NCBI GenBank assembly: GCA_037953625.1
Contig: CM075651.1
Location: forward strand, 163,813,501 to 163,877,500
From: Crotalaria pallida
Taxonomy: Eukaryota; Streptophyta; Magnoliopsida; Fabales; Fabaceae
Direction: 5' to 3'
DNA length: 64,000 nt
Positions 1-11,694 of this stretch are shown here, piece after piece; positions within the stretch are counted from its first letter, which is position 1, and every line of letters begins with the position of its first letter. The notes under the pieces were generated by a model. That model saw only the letters and a program-made list of their open reading frames with translations, was not told where the DNA came from and searched no databases. The translations under genes and the position numbers were made by a program.

Positions 1-8
1 TGGGTTTC

Positions 9-1115
9 GTGTTGATGATGATGATGGCGGCTTTGGTGGCGGTCACGACCGGAGATACTTGGCGGTCACGAAAGCATCTCTTCCTTCGCATTGTGCAAGC
101 CCTTGGTGAGCATGATGATTATTTCCAAGAAAAGATTGACGCGATTGGTAAGAAAAGTCTTTCTTCCTTACAAAAATGCACTGCTGCCATGCGTTTGTTG
201 GCGTATAGAGCCACTGCTGATAGTTTGGATGACTACCTAAGAATGGGTGAAACCACTGCATTACAATGCTTAGACAAGTTTACAAGTGGTGTGATTGAGG
301 TTTTCCAACCACATTACTTACGTCGACCAACCAATGAAGACATTGAACACCTACTTGAAATGAATGCAAAATGTGGCTTTCCAGGTATGTTAGGTAGTAT
401 TGATTGCATGCATTGGGAGTGGAAAAATTGTCCCGTAGCATGGAAATGTCAGTTTAGCCGAGGTGATCATGGCAAACCTACAATTATGCTTGAAGCGGTG
501 GCTTCACAAGACTTGTGGAATTGGCATGCATTTTTTGGTACTGCCGGTTCAAACAATGATATCAATGTCTTAAATCAATCTAATGTGTTCAATGATGTTA
601 TGGAAGGCCGAGCTCCTCCCGTACATTTTAGTGTGAATGGAACTGATTACAACATGGGTTACTATTTGGCTGATGGAATCTATCCAGAGTGGGCAACATT
701 TGTCAAGGGTATTCCCATGCCACAAGGAGAAAAAAGAAAACTTTTCTCTGAGCGTCAAGCTAGCGTAAGAAAGGACATCGAGCGGGCATTTGGTGTACTT
801 CAACAACGGTTCGCAATCATACGTTACCCATCTAAGCAATGGCATATTGATGCGCTGAAGCGTATAATATATGCATGCATCATCTTGCATAACATGATTG
901 TGGAGGATGAAAGAGATGAGTATGCTGGTAATCTTGAATACCATACCACAAACCATAACATCGAACCACCAGAACAATATCCTCGTCCCGATTTTCAATC
1001 CTATCTGGATAAGCGAGCAGAACTACGCCATAGGCAAACTCATCACCAACTTCAAGCCGACTTAATACAACATATATGGGAATATCGGAATAACATGCCC
1101 CAGGATAATCTTTGA
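9..1115 (+). CDS. PIF/Harbinger-type DDE transposase (plant ALP1-like nuclease)
   Basis: A continuous 368-codon frame. The protein matches the plant PIF/Harbinger nuclease (DDE_4) family: a helical N-terminal part starting near the RKHLFLRI segment (residues 21-28), then the catalytic core with Asp132 in GSIDCMHW, Asp184 in GSNNDINVL and Glu258 in DIERAFGVLQ, which I take as the DDE triad. The YYLADGIYPEW and IILHNMIVEDER blocks are also typical. Family knowledge: these enzymes cut and paste DNA, usually together with a separate Myb/MADF-like protein; that partner is not seen here and could lie left of the window. Residues 1-19 do not look like the family N-terminus, so the true start is uncertain and the 5' end may be rearranged. 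No internal stops, so activity is possible. Confidence 0.9.
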   Translation: MLMMMMAALVAVTTGDTWRSRKHLFLRIVQALGEHDDYFQEKIDAIGKKSLSSLQKCTAAMRLLAYRATADSLDDYLRMGETTALQCLDKFTSGVIEVFQPHYLRRPTNEDIEHLLEMNAKCGFPGMLGSIDCMHWEWKNCPVAWKCQFSRGDHGKPTIMLEAVASQDLWNWHAFFGTAGSNNDINVLNQSNVFNDVMEGRAPPVHFSVNGTDYNMGYYLADGIYPEWATFVKGIPMPQGEKRKLFSERQASVRKDIERAFGVLQQRFAIIRYPSKQWHIDALKRIIYACIILHNMIVEDERDEYAGNLEYHTTNHNIEPPEQYPRPDFQSYLDKRAELRHRQTHHQLQADLIQHIWEYRNNMPQDNL

Positions 1116-1326
1116 ATAATGTTAAAAGTTTGATGAATGTGTAGGTTTTTGTATTAATGTTCAAGTGTTTGTAATAATTATCATGCTTGTTATATGTTAT
1201 CGTTAAGAGTTTGATGTATGAGTAAGCTTTTGTATTAATGTTTAAATAATGTTAAGGGTTTGATGTATGAGTAGGCCTTTGTATTAATGTTAAAGTATTT
1301 GTAATAATTATCATGTTTGTTATGTA
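1113..1326. repeat. Short tandem repeat downstream of transposase
   Basis: Three imperfect copies of a unit containing gtttgatgtatgagtagg and tttgtattaatgtt (about 1116-1202, 1203-1243, 1244-1326). The first and third also share tttgtaataattatcatg. It lies in the transposon's 3' non-coding part. Confidence 0.7.
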
Positions 1327-2039
1327 TTTTCTTTACTGAAATTATTTGCTTTTATTTATAATTTATATTTATAATTTTTATGTTTTTTTATTTTTTAAAT
1401 GCCTTTTTAAAATTAAAAAAAAAAGTGACGAAAAAAAAATAAAATTGATAAAAAAAAATAAAGAACTAAAACTAGTATAATATAAAGAAAAAAAAATCAA
1501 TAAACTAAAACTAGCGGTTGGGCTAGGTTGCATTTATTAGAAATTTATAATTAATTAATTAAATAAATATAATAGTGTGGAGTATGTTGTGGATCCCGTT
1601 TAAGAATGAAAGTTAGGTTTGGGGTTGGAGGAAAAAAGTGGATAGAGTTCTTAACTTTTGGAAAAGTGTAAAAATTATAAGATAATGCGTGGGACCCACT
1701 TATGAACCCAAAGTGGGTTTGGGGTTGTGGATGCCCTAAGATAAAGTGCAAATAAAATTAAATGAGCAATATATAAAGATCTAAATTGAAAATCGATATT
1801 TATATATTTTTGACAACTGTTTGAAGAAATTTTCAGGTGAATTTGAAATGTTAGCTAAGTGTCATATCCGTGTTCAAACAGATAAAAAAATATTATTAAA
1901 TGAAATACTTGAGAGGCTGAGTGTTCTTGACATGTGTTATAGGGTGTCGGACACCGAAAAGTGTTTGTGATTCATAAAGGCATAACACCTATTTTGCAAT
2001 CTTTCATTCAAGAGTATCATATAAATAATTTTACCCAGT

Positions 2040-2338
2040 AGGGCAATTTATGGTAAATCATTCCACTTGACCTTCTTCATTCCACTTGACCTTCTTCCAC
2101 GATTCTTTTCCTCTATAGTAATGGCTAAAATGTAACATGGCCCTTCTCACACACATCCAATAAACCAAGGACAATGAGGTCACATCATATTAATAATGCT
2201 CCTAAATAGGTCTTCTTGCCAAGTCTCTTCCTCTATGCAGATATAAATACCCCACTTAAATGCTTTCCATGAATAGATTTGAGACAATTAACAGCACATC
2301 ACTATATCTCGAGGCCTTGAACTCTTCCTCTCGTGAAA
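2040..2338 (+). promoter_or_regulatory. Duplicated laccase promoter (inverted copy)
   Basis: This stretch resembles the reverse complement of about 10610-10321, the upstream region of the intact laccase. Shared blocks include ggcaatttatggt, attccactt, gtcacatcata, a TATA-like gatataaatacccc at about 2240-2253 and tgctttccat. A 19-bp direct repeat (attccacttgaccttcttc, twice, around 2060-2098) is private to this copy. It is followed directly by the laccase exon fragments, so promoter and gene start were duplicated as one block. Confidence 0.7.
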
Positions 2339-2657
2339 ATGTGGTTTGACAAAAAAATTATCTTCCTCCAAATTCTATGTTGTTTTTCATTGTTTGATAT
2401 TAGTTTCCAAAGACTGAATGAATACAACTTCGTTGTGAGTTCCACCACATTATAATGTGCATGTGCATATCCAAAATTTTCTAAAGTTTTTATTGGTTTC
2501 CCTCCTGCAATGTTACTATCTATTAGTAGTATACATTATTTTACGTCCTTGGTTAGTGTAACTAGTAAATATTTGATGAATGCTGTAGGTAAAAGAAGCC
2601 AATTACACAAGACTCTGCAGCACAAAGTCCATATTGACTGTGAATGGAAAATTTCCC
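2339..2657 (+). pseudogene. Laccase 5' fragment (exons 1 and 2 only)
   Basis: Exon 1-like 2339-2434 encodes a 32-residue secretory leader very close to that of the intact laccase (shared IIFLxILCCFSL core) and ends at the same GTGAGT donor. After an intron with a TAG acceptor, exon 2-like 2589-2657 encodes VKEANYTRLCSTKSILTVNG and then KFP. Similarity then stops abruptly, before the copper ligands. With no copper site it cannot be a laccase. It runs on the plus strand, facing the intact minus-strand gene. I see no downstream laccase exons, so this is a truncated inverted duplicate rather than a gene broken by insertion. Confidence 0.85.
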
Positions 2658-2825
2658 ATACTTGGTAACGATTTAAAAATTTCATGTGTCCTATGATACT
2701 CCATCCGTTACATAAGTAACGAAATAATGTTTTTTGACGTTATGCACGAGTTTTAAGAAATGATTAAATGATGATGATTAAATGCACGAGTTTCAAGAAT
2801 ATTCCCTTCCCAAGCCAATAACTAA

Positions 2826-3023
2826 GTGACAACTAACATCCCTCTCTCATTCCCTTTTTCCCACTATACCCCTAGTAACATACAGGGTCCTATCACTGAA
2901 CTGCTAACAGAATATCAGGGATTGCAGAAGAAGGGATATTATTCATTTAAAGATGAGATGACACACACATATTGGTCGTATATACATCTAGATAATAAAT
3001 GCATATTTACCAGAAATATTTGA
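2826..3023 (+). other. Short open frame, probably not a gene
   Basis: An open frame of 65 codons between the laccase fragment and the Copia relic. The product matches nothing I recognise and the frame has no supporting splice or promoter context. It probably reflects chance. Confidence 0.15.
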
Positions 3024-3040
3024 GTTAATGCAGAAATATT

Positions 3041-3510
3041 TGAGTATTACGGTACCTAAAGGGAACACCAGAAATAGGCATTTTATGTGAGAGGAAGGTG
3101 TGCCTGATACTTAAGCCATACACTAATGTCGATGATGTTGGGTCACAATGTGACTTGGAAGAGTGAAAAATAGAATGTGGCAGCTAGATCTAGTGCAGTG
3201 CAGTACTGCACAGTATTCAAAGCTATGACTCAAGGGCTGCGTGGATTATGGTTAAAGATCTTTCGCGAAGATTTGAAGATTAATTAAGATGGAATATTAC
3301 TGTGGCAAAAAGTATGCAATTTGCATAATGCACAATCTGGTAAAACATGAAAGGACAAAACACATTGAGGCTGACAGATACCTAATAAAAGAAAAACTTA
3401 GGGTGGATTAATTTGTATATCCTATGTGACCATACAAGGTCAGCTTCATGATGTACTTACCAAGGGATTGAGCAGTCCAACATTTCAAATATTGTATCCA
3501 AACTAGGTAA
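3041..3510 (+). mobile_element. Ty1/Copia retrotransposon relic (RNase H end of pol)
   Basis: Discontinuous frames match the C-terminal end of Copia polyproteins. VLRYLKGTPEIGIL is encoded from 3044, a decayed PYTNVDDVG (family form YTDADWAG) near 3110-3140, AICIMHNLVKHERTKHIEAD then RYLIKEKL around 3315-3400, and DVLTKGLSSPTFQILYPN near 3449-3502. Frameshifts and lost segments separate the blocks. No LTR or target duplication is visible, so only a degraded inner fragment remains. Confidence 0.85.
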
Positions 3511-4237
3511 ATAGACCTTTCAATAATTGTGTGAACAAAATCCTGTTCTGTCCTTTTTAAATGTCAGATAAAGAGAAAACACTGAGATAGAATCATATAT
3601 AAGTTAAAGCTTATTATCATTACGATGTTATAAACTTGAAAATAAATTTTGTAATCCATTTCTTTTTGAACTACTTATCATTCAAAAAGTGATTCCTAAA
3701 CTCAATTTCAAAAGTAACTAACACAAACCTGAAAGATTGCAGATTTATGTTCAGTTTTAACCATCTTAACTCCTCAGTTGAATAATGTACAGAAGCCAAA
3801 CATCTGAGATGACCTTATTGAAACCGAAATTATTTGACGACTTAGTGAGTGCAACATGACTCACCTGGATGATTTAAGAGAGTAAATATATCATCATAAC
3901 TTTGTTACACCTTTATCTTTTGACTGCAGTTCTCAGGAGAAGAAATCATGTTATCAAAATTAGCTTCAACTTAAAGAGCGAAGTTAAGGATAAGCAACCA
4001 TATATACTACATACGAAATAAATTTAATAACAAACTCATAAAAGGCAAGAAGTTTCAAAAATGAAATTTAGAAACGTGAAAATACCACACTATTGTATTG
4101 AGTCACTAATCTCTGCCAACAGATATGCTAAGCAATTTATCAAGCAAATTTAAAAAAAAAAGAAAATAAATATGCTAAGCAAGGAGAAACTGCTTGAGAA
4201 TACTAAATTTACAGCACTAAATCGCTACAAAAGAAAC
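3511..4237. other. AT-rich stretch 3' of the PMP22-type gene
   Basis: Stop-rich in all frames. It presumably contains the 3' UTR of the minus-strand Mpv17/PMP22 gene. No repeat or RNA gene recognised. Confidence 0.4.
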
Positions 4238-6239
4238 CTAGGCATTGCTCACGTTGTTCCGGTTTGCCATGTAAGTTAAATAAATTGTCCATATATATGC
4301 GCAGGAACTGTTCATCAGTGGCTGCAGCAATTGTAAAGGAAATACAAACATTAGTTAAACAGACCAAGAAAGTAAATGCTGAGTTGAAGCTATTGATTAA
4401 AATAAAATAAAACAGAAAATTAAGTTATTGAAAAAAAAAACATTTAATCCACATTTACATACCTGCAAATGGACCGGAATGAATTTAAAGGTAACAAAAT
4501 CACATAATGGCCAAAACATAGCACCTCCTAATAATGTAGGAAGTAGATCCCGCTTCAACCTGGCAATAATTTCAGGTCCACTTTCACCTGACATTGTCCA
4601 CAGAATGGTAACTCAGAATCACCAATAACCTTGGGGCTTTTGCCCAAAATTAGGGTGAAAAGGAAGTACTATTCTATAAATATAGCAGATTTTGAAAAGC
4701 TTAGCTATTAAGAAGTCAAGTAATGCATGGAAACAATCATGCACCACAATATATCATTTTAGTGTCTAAAAACCAGAAAAAGGGTACAGATCATGCCCAC
4801 AGTTAAATGCCCTAGTTCTCTACACCAGAGCCAGAGTATTATGAATCATGGGGAAAGTAACTAAAACATGCTACACAGAGGCGTGGAGGTAACCTCATAA
4901 TCATATCATATGGAGTTATCTTAATTAACAAACAATACATGTCACTGAACAATCATTAAATTTGTGGGATTGAACATTTATCAAAAAGTCAGCATATAAA
5001 AGTAAGTTAAAATCACCTTGTAAAGCACCATTGTAGGAGAAGAAAACAGTATTGATGACAGGACCAAATAAAGTCTGTCCCATTAAAATCTTTTTCAACG
5101 TTGTTGACACATCTCTCTTAGGTAAAACTTTGGACAGAAAGTTAAACCACATATGCTGTGATGGCCCCAAGATTAGCAACCCATATACTGCCATGCGAGA
5201 TGCCCTTTTTAAATCATACGACGCGGAAGAGTGTAATGTAATCATCTAACAAATGTGTAAATCAGCATGTCAGTGAAGATGCAAAGGCCAAATATTACAA
5301 TTCATATTTTGCATGCCAAACCCAAAAGATTTGGAAATTGGAACAACTACAACTACAAACACTAAACAAGAAAAAGCCTAAGCCCCACAACAAGTTCGAA
5401 CACCTCAGTTTAACCTCAAAGCCTTTGATAGTACCATTGTCTTGCGAAATAATTCCAGATGATCATAAAACAGTTGCTACTGCTCCAAAATCTGCATAGG
5501 CTCAAACAATTCTGGAAACAACACAAGCTGTTTTCTACTGCTGTTGTAAGGCTTTAAAAATGCCGAACTTTTTAAGCTTGCTTTTTTAGACAAAAAGATT
5601 ATCTGTTATAATCAGATAATCAGTTTATTTTCAAATCTAAACCAAAGAGAGCCCAATATGACAAGTGTTATAATTTTAGGGACTAAAAATGAAATTTTTT
5701 CTAAAACCAGAGAGTAAAATGATACTATTCACAAGGATTAATATAACTAATACGACCAAACTTAAAACTTGAAACACTAAAAATCTGAAATAGTAATAAT
5801 AATGTCTGTAAGTACAATTCAAGTGTGCAACACAACACTCTCATTCAATGAATGCGACATTAAACAATTTTCAACCATGAAGTAGCAACATTCATTCATA
5901 TCATTGAGTTATCTAATCTAGTAGTACTACCTGTGAAGTGAAATCAGCTGCGCCGAAAATCAGCGAGGAGGTGATACTCTTCGTAACAAGCGGGTGAGTT
6001 TGGATCTTCCGAAGATACCAAGCAAGAAAGCCAAGCTTTCCGGGAGAAGAAGAAGATGAGAGAGAATGACGGTGGGAGGTTTTGGGATAGGAGGGGGTTT
6101 TGGTGAGACGGTGATAACGTCGAACATGTGGTGGGCAATGGGAGGGGTTAGAGTTGGAAAAATAGAGAAGGTGGTTTTTGAGGGAGAAGGGTTTTGTTAA
6201 TACGTTACGTGAGAAGAAGAAGGTGGTGTTGCTGCTCAT
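4238..6239 (-). CDS. Mpv17/PMP22 family membrane protein, 4 exons
   Basis: Exons 6239-5931, 5245-5017, 4587-4463 and 4321-4238 join in frame into 248 codons plus stop, all with GT-AG junctions. The product has the family signature: WYLRKIQTHPLVTKSITSSL (about residues 79-98), GLLILGPSQHMWF, NTVFFSYN, LLPTLLGGAMFWPLCDF and a C-terminal YIWTIYLTYMA. These are small integral proteins with about four membrane helices in peroxisomes, mitochondria or plastids, thought to form channels or affect membrane permeability. The first ~75 residues are Ser/His/basic-rich and look like a targeting peptide, so a plastid or mitochondrial location is possible. I chose the ATG at 6239 because the open frame upstream of it (to 6371) has little family character. 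It lies inside the spacer between the two laccase copies. Confidence 0.92.
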
Positions 6240-6371
6240 TGTGAGGATTTGAGAGAGAGAGTGAAGGTTAGTTACTCCAATAGTTACAGTAATAGTGAGT
6301 GAAGGTGGCGCATTTGAAATTGAAGAATGAATGAATGAATAAGATGATGGGAAAGGAAGGGCGTCGGTCAC

Positions 6372-7156
6372 CTTCTTTCAACCAAATCGGAGGTAATGGT
6401 AATGATCTAAATCAAAATGGAGGCTGAATCGGATTAAAATAATCCAAAGGTATTCTCTTCATGTAGTTAACACATAAAAATCGGAACTACATATAAATAA
6501 TTAATTTGGTTAGTCCGATATATTTATTTAAAATTTAAAAATAAATGCAAAATTTGTACTCAATTATAAAAATATATATAAAAAAACTAATTTTATGTTT
6601 ATTAAAAAACAATTTGGTCTCGTAGGTATCTATCAACACGAGCACGATGACTAATTATATGGGTACTATTTGGTCCATTCAAAATTGACATTCTCAAGTC
6701 TCAACTAAAATTTTTTACATTGACAAGAGTTTATTAAAAAATTTAGTTAAATGTATTTAATTTTTTTCAAATTAATAAAAAATAGAGCTATTTTTTCTAA
6801 TAGTCAAAACAGATGTAGTATATATTAAAATAAAACCCAAAACTTGTTACATAAAATTATTTATTTTTTAAAAAGCAATATCCTTCATGCAAGCTTATCA
6901 AAAAAAAAAAAAAAAACATCCTTCATGCAAAGTGGAATGTTGTGATTGGATTTTTACCGGTCCATGTTGATTTAATGGAAACATCTTACTAGCTTGGAAC
7001 AAACACGTCCACTGCCACTCAATAACCACTCATACAAGTTAATTGAACAGTCACATCCGTTCTACATTCATTTCATGTTCTTTTTAACAGTCCAACTTCT
7101 GTTTTAAAAATGTAGCCATATGCATGACAAGTCTGCAATTTGACACTAAAATATTT
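6372..7156. other. AT-rich intergenic DNA
   Basis: No gene seen. Holds the upstream region of the PMP22-type gene, an A-run at about 6899-6916 and generic AT-rich sequence. Confidence 0.4.
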
Positions 7157-7294
7157 GCACAAGATGATTATTATTATTATTTTTTTTACATGAGAGGTCT
7201 GGGACTAAAACTCATGACCTGGAGGAGGGGGAAATCCTAAGTGTCCTGCAGTCAGCAACTGGGCTGTCTTACGCGGACGCACAAGATGATTATT
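7157..7294 (-). mobile_element. SINE with 16-bp target-site duplication
   Basis: A 106-bp insert (7173-7278) is flanked by the exact 16-bp direct repeat gcacaagatgattatt (7157-7172 and 7279-7294). Read on the minus strand it ends in an A-rich tail (the T-run at 7179-7187) and carries a degenerate tRNA B-box-like gagttttagtccc. Length, tail and duplication fit a plant SINE mobilised by LINE machinery. No open frame. It is about 0.65 kb beyond the laccase stop. Confidence 0.8.
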
Positions 7295-7940
7295 TATCAA
7301 TGATGTTTACATTGAATTTAATTTTTCCTTTTAGTCATAGATTTCATAATGTTGTTTTACTGAACAGAGATTCAAAATCTTCAATTGCAGATGATGGCCA
7401 ATTGGTATTAGCTTTTTCCTTAACTTCTACTAATTGATTACTCTTATCAGTTGCCCACTAATGGGTTCAAAAGTTCATCAACTATGAATATATACGTTGT
7501 TTAAAATGTACAAACAAATATAAAACGTGCAAGTGACATTTGATTGGACCAAGTTTTGATTTGGCACTCTTAATCTTTCTTGCAGATTCGCTATCGGTAT
7601 CACTGCCTACTTAGATTCCATACCTTTTATCATATTTCTATTAATATGTATAAACATAACTATCAATCATTTTATTATTGTTATTATTTCAATACATTGG
7701 TAGGATTCTACAGACTATTGTATTTGCAATTAACAAGAGGAAATGTTACTATCGTATCTCTTAATGCTACTATTATTCCAAGGCTAATACTTCATATCAG
7801 TAACTATTAACTATTATATTTGAAGGCAGATTTTACAAGACGAAAGAAAGCATGGCTGATGGAAGAGTCCCAAATTCCCAATAGAATTTAATAAAACTTG
7901 TTATTCTCAAGATAGTTAACGGAACATGGCTTTTCATTCT
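7295..7940. other. AT-rich DNA 3' of laccase
   Basis: Holds the laccase 3' flank. The one open frame here (7580-7810, plus) is Tyr/His-rich low-complexity sequence with no family resemblance. Confidence 0.3.
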
Positions 7941-10320
7941 TCAACATGGAGGCATGTCTGGAGGTGGAGGTAGTACTTTTCGATGACGTCCATTCTTCAC
8001 AATAAACACAGTTTCCATGCCCCACGTGAGGTGGCGTTCTAGATGGCAATGCAGAAACCACACCCCTAACAATTGAGAGTATAGAGCTTAGTGATCAATG
8101 AGCTACAAAAGTAGAAATTGGAAATTGGAAAACACTAGTTAAAAATGTAGTGTTCTATATAGTTCTATGCCATATACCTACCTGGGTTGGAAGCCCTGTA
8201 TCTGATGGCTGCCCAGCCATTTCTAGGCACTAGCACTGTATTTATTAAAGGAGGATCAATGAGATTGAATGTCTTGCTGTCATTGTGTTTATTGAAATTT
8301 CCAAATCCATATCCCACAAAATAGAAACTAGTGCCATGGAGATGCATGGGATGGTCTATCCCAAGAAACAAGTTTGTCCCTTGGAAAACAACTTCCACTT
8401 TTGAACCAAATTTAATAACTCTAACCTTTGTTCCTCTCCTTGGTATCTCAAGTTCTAGAGGTAAATCTTCTCCTGTGAAGTTAAATATATAGGGAGGAAA
8501 ACTGGGAAATCCCTTGCTGTAAATCCCATTGATATGGTAGTAATACGCTTCAAGGATGTCAATGCTAGGGGTTTGAAAACTTATGTTGTTCATGCTAGCA
8601 GCAAAGCGAGTTCGATTTGGTCCCTCGCAGATTTGGCCTTCAGAGCATGGGAAGGAGTTTATAGAAACAGTGCTTAATATATGAGTGCCGATTTTTGTTG
8701 GGACTTTATAGGGATATGTCTCAGGTAAGCCTTTAACGCTACCATAGTAGTCAAAAGCTGCTCTTGTGTCATTAATGTTTGGAAGACGAGGTAGCGAAGG
8801 AGTTGGGGTTGGTGTATAATTCCCACTGTAGTGTATCCTAGCTGTGGTTGTGGTGTTGTCAACGGTAATCACAGGTGAACTTGAATATACCCTTGCCGCC
8901 ATATAGTAGTCATTCGGCTCTTGGTTGGCATGTAATAAAGCATCAACTGTTTGTCCTGGAGCTATGCATATGTAATCTGTTGTCAATGGCTTAGTATAGC
9001 TGGAATCAGCGCCAACAACCGTGAGGTTGTGTTTCGAAACAGCGAAAAAGAGAATGGTATTCATTGCAGCATTAACAATGCGCAGAAGATATCTTTTGCC
9101 ATGGTCTACATTTAACCTGAATGTTTCTGAGATTTTAAGAATATGCTAGAGTTAGTGAGAGTAAAATGTACTAATAGTAATACATGTGAAACAGAAGTTT
9201 ACTTTTCTGTTTTTCATTCCATGAGTTTAAGAAGTATTTAACTATTCAATATTCTGCGAGCGTTTTGGCCTACGAAACGAAATCGTTGATGCCTACCTGG
9301 TTTCGAGCAAGGATACAGGTCACCAGGCTGACCGTTTATCGTTAGAGCATCAGAATTATTTGGGTCCCCTCCACTTCTAACAAATCCTTCATAGACATCA
9401 ATGATGTCACTCTTCCACCATTCTCCTATGTACAAAAAACAATAAATAAATAAATAAGTAAAAATAATTGAAGCGCGGGACAATTTAAAGGAGTAAGTGC
9501 ATATATACCTAATACGATGGGCACCTCGGCGTCAGGTTTGGGGAAAGGGTAGGATGAATTCTTTCTTGGATAGACATAGATAGGTCCATGGACAGTGGCT
9601 CTTGACCAGTCACTATGAGCATGCCACCACAGTGTACCTTCCTCAATAGAAAATTTCACCTTCTGCCTGAATTTCCCTCCAGGTTTGATAGGACACTGAG
9701 TGATGTATTCAGGACCATCTGACCATGGATTCCTAGGCTGCTTCACTCCATGCCTGCAAACCAATCAGTAACATTGTATTATAATTAATTTCTTTCATAC
9801 TATTTCCCATTATTATTAGCATCAAAATTCCAATGGTTAATAAATCAATACCAGTGCAAAGTGATGTTGTATTTTCCCTTGTTATAAACATTAACATATA
9901 CTGTTTCACCATAGTGAGCTCTAATTATTGGCCCCGGAAATTTTCCATTCACAGTCAATATAGACTTAGTGCTGCAGAGTCTTGTATAGTTGGCTTCTTT
10001 CACCTACAACATTCATCAAAGTAGCGACTTACTACTTACATTAGCCAAGAACTAATAACTAATAAGATAACAATACATTACATAAACTTCAACCGGAATT
10101 AATCAGCATGCAATAACAAGTTAACGAAAGTCAGGGGTGGGAATCTAATTAAAAACTTGTGAAATTATTAGTGATGTTGCAAATGGCACATAATGGATTA
10201 GAATGAAGTGAAACTCACAACAAAGTGGTATTCATTATGTCGTTGGTAACTGATATGAATCAATGAAAAACAACATAGAATTTCTAGGAAGATAATTTTC
10301 ATGTCTAGCCACATTTTCAT
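7941..10320 (-). CDS. Laccase (multicopper oxidase), 6 exons, intact
   Basis: Exons 10320-10219, 10003-9852, 9753-9509, 9425-9297, 9126-8182 and 8065-7941 give 565 codons plus stop; every junction is GT-AG and in frame. Residues 1-~30 form a secretory signal peptide. Copper sites are complete: HWHG (84-87), WWHAHS (127-132), HPMHLHG in exon 5, and HCHLERHLTWGM (530-541) with the type 1 His/Cys ligands and Met541 in the axial position. Many NxS/T sites fit a glycosylated apoplastic enzyme. The family oxidises phenolics (monolignols, flavonoids) with O2 reduced to water. The sequence has the feel of the LAC14/15 group, but I cannot place it firmly, so no symbol is given. A promoter plus exon 1-2 copy lies inverted at 2.0-2.66 kb. 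Confidence 0.95.
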
Positions 10321-10400
10321 GAGAAAGTGTTAAACTACCAGCTATAGTGCTAATGCTGATTGTCGCTTAAGTATGAATGGAAAGCACTTCAATGGGGAAT

Positions 10401-10410
10401 TTATATATGC
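10401..10410 (-). promoter_or_regulatory. TATA-box candidate of laccase
   Basis: Reads gcatatataa on the minus strand, about 80 bp before the laccase ATG, a normal spacing for a plant TATA box with a short leader. The duplicate at about 2240 keeps an equivalent gatataaata. Confidence 0.55.
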
Positions 10411-10620
10411 GGAGGAAGACTATTAGGAGCATTAATCTTTGTTATTAGTATGATGTGACCACACTGTCATAGTGTCATTGGATTATAGGATAAGAGAGAG
10501 GCCACGTTACGAATTACTAATACACAAGAGGGAAAGAATTGTGGAAGAAACTGAAGTGGAATGCTTTGAATTATGCAGCTTAACTTAGCTTGTAGACCAT
10601 AAATTGCCTTAATGAGATGT

Positions 10621-11070
10621 TATTTTTATGAAACTCTTGAAAGAAAGACTGCAAAATAAGTTTACTTAAAAACTTATGATGCACGGATACACATAATTCT
10701 TTGTCTTCTTCTAATTGAAGTCAACAAAAGTCTTTATCCTAGTTTCTATTTGTTTTACAAATTACAAACTACATTCTTCAGGGCAAGCAAAGCATATTTT
10801 CTTTCACACACTTATTACATCAAATAAGATATTGCTGATTTAAGTAGCTCACTTCAAAAACAGTTCAAAACATCGAATAAAATCAGAAGCAAATTGTCAA
10901 TGGCCCTCTACGAATTAACTAAGGTGTTAGCTTCACGCGCAAAAATTCCCCATAATTGTCCATTCAAACTTGGAAGGTGCTTTCAAAATTCCGTTTTGTC
11001 ATGACGAAGAGAAAATATGACCATTTCATTTTGTTGTGATGAAGAGAAAATAATCAAAATATGACCCATA
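10621..11070. other. Intergenic DNA upstream of laccase
   Basis: No gene or repeat recognised. The part beyond 10610 is no longer shared with the inverted copy. Confidence 0.35.
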
Positions 11071-11475
11071 TACTCCCTCCGTCTAACAAAGATGATAAAA
11101 AATGACAATTTTTTGCCCCAAACTCAAGTAAAAGTAATTAATGAAAATGTTTAAAAACTGCAAATTTTGAATAGTGATTAGTTGATCAATATAAAATACA
11201 TTAAATTAGTTGTTTGATAATTGATTGATACGTAAGACAAATCATTAAATACATGTCTCTTTAATTTTTATTTTTTTTTTTACTTTTACAGTTTTTTATC
11301 ATCTTTGTGAGGCTCTATTTGGAATGGCGTTTCGGCCCCTCAAACGCGCGTTTGAAGAAGCTTGGTGTTAGAGACTTTTGCCTCAATGCGTATTCTTACC
11401 ACTTTTCCAAACACACACCAAAATTTTTTAATTTTGCAATTTTTTACCATTTTTGTATAACGGATGGAGTAGTAT
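11071..11475. mobile_element. Stowaway-like (Tc1/mariner) MITE with an internal insert
   Basis: The left end ctccctccgtctaacaaaga (about 11073) matches inverted the right end near 11440-11472 (ttttgtataacggatggag). Arms also share gataaaaaatgacaattttt versus aattttttaccatttttgt. A 130-bp segment (about 11308-11440) beginning gaggctctatttgg is bordered by similar ttttttatcatctttgt and ttttttaccatttttgt, so a second small insertion or a local duplication interrupts the right arm. Confidence 0.6.
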
Positions 11476-11694
11476 TTTGCTGCGATAACAAGATAGAAAG
11501 ACATTCTAACTATGACACCTAGGCATGGCCCCTGATTTGATTTGAGATGATTATGAAATCATATATTTCTTTTAACAAAATTATTATTTCTCGAGTTGAT
11601 TATTTTGTATGCATAATCTTATAAGAAACATGGTCCTAAATCATTACACATACAGTATTTTTTATAAGACAAGTGCTTCTGGGTTATTTCATTG

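Larger units (their letters stand above)
1..1736 (+). mobile_element. PIF/Harbinger transposon, right part (left end outside window)
   Basis: Contains the transposase above and an AT-rich 3' region. The sequence near 1715-1736 ends in ggttgtggatgccc and is followed by taa (1737-1739). PIF/Harbinger elements have short terminal inverted repeats and 3-bp TAA/TTA target duplications, so I infer the right terminus here. The matching left terminus cannot be seen, so this end is an inference. Confidence 0.5.
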
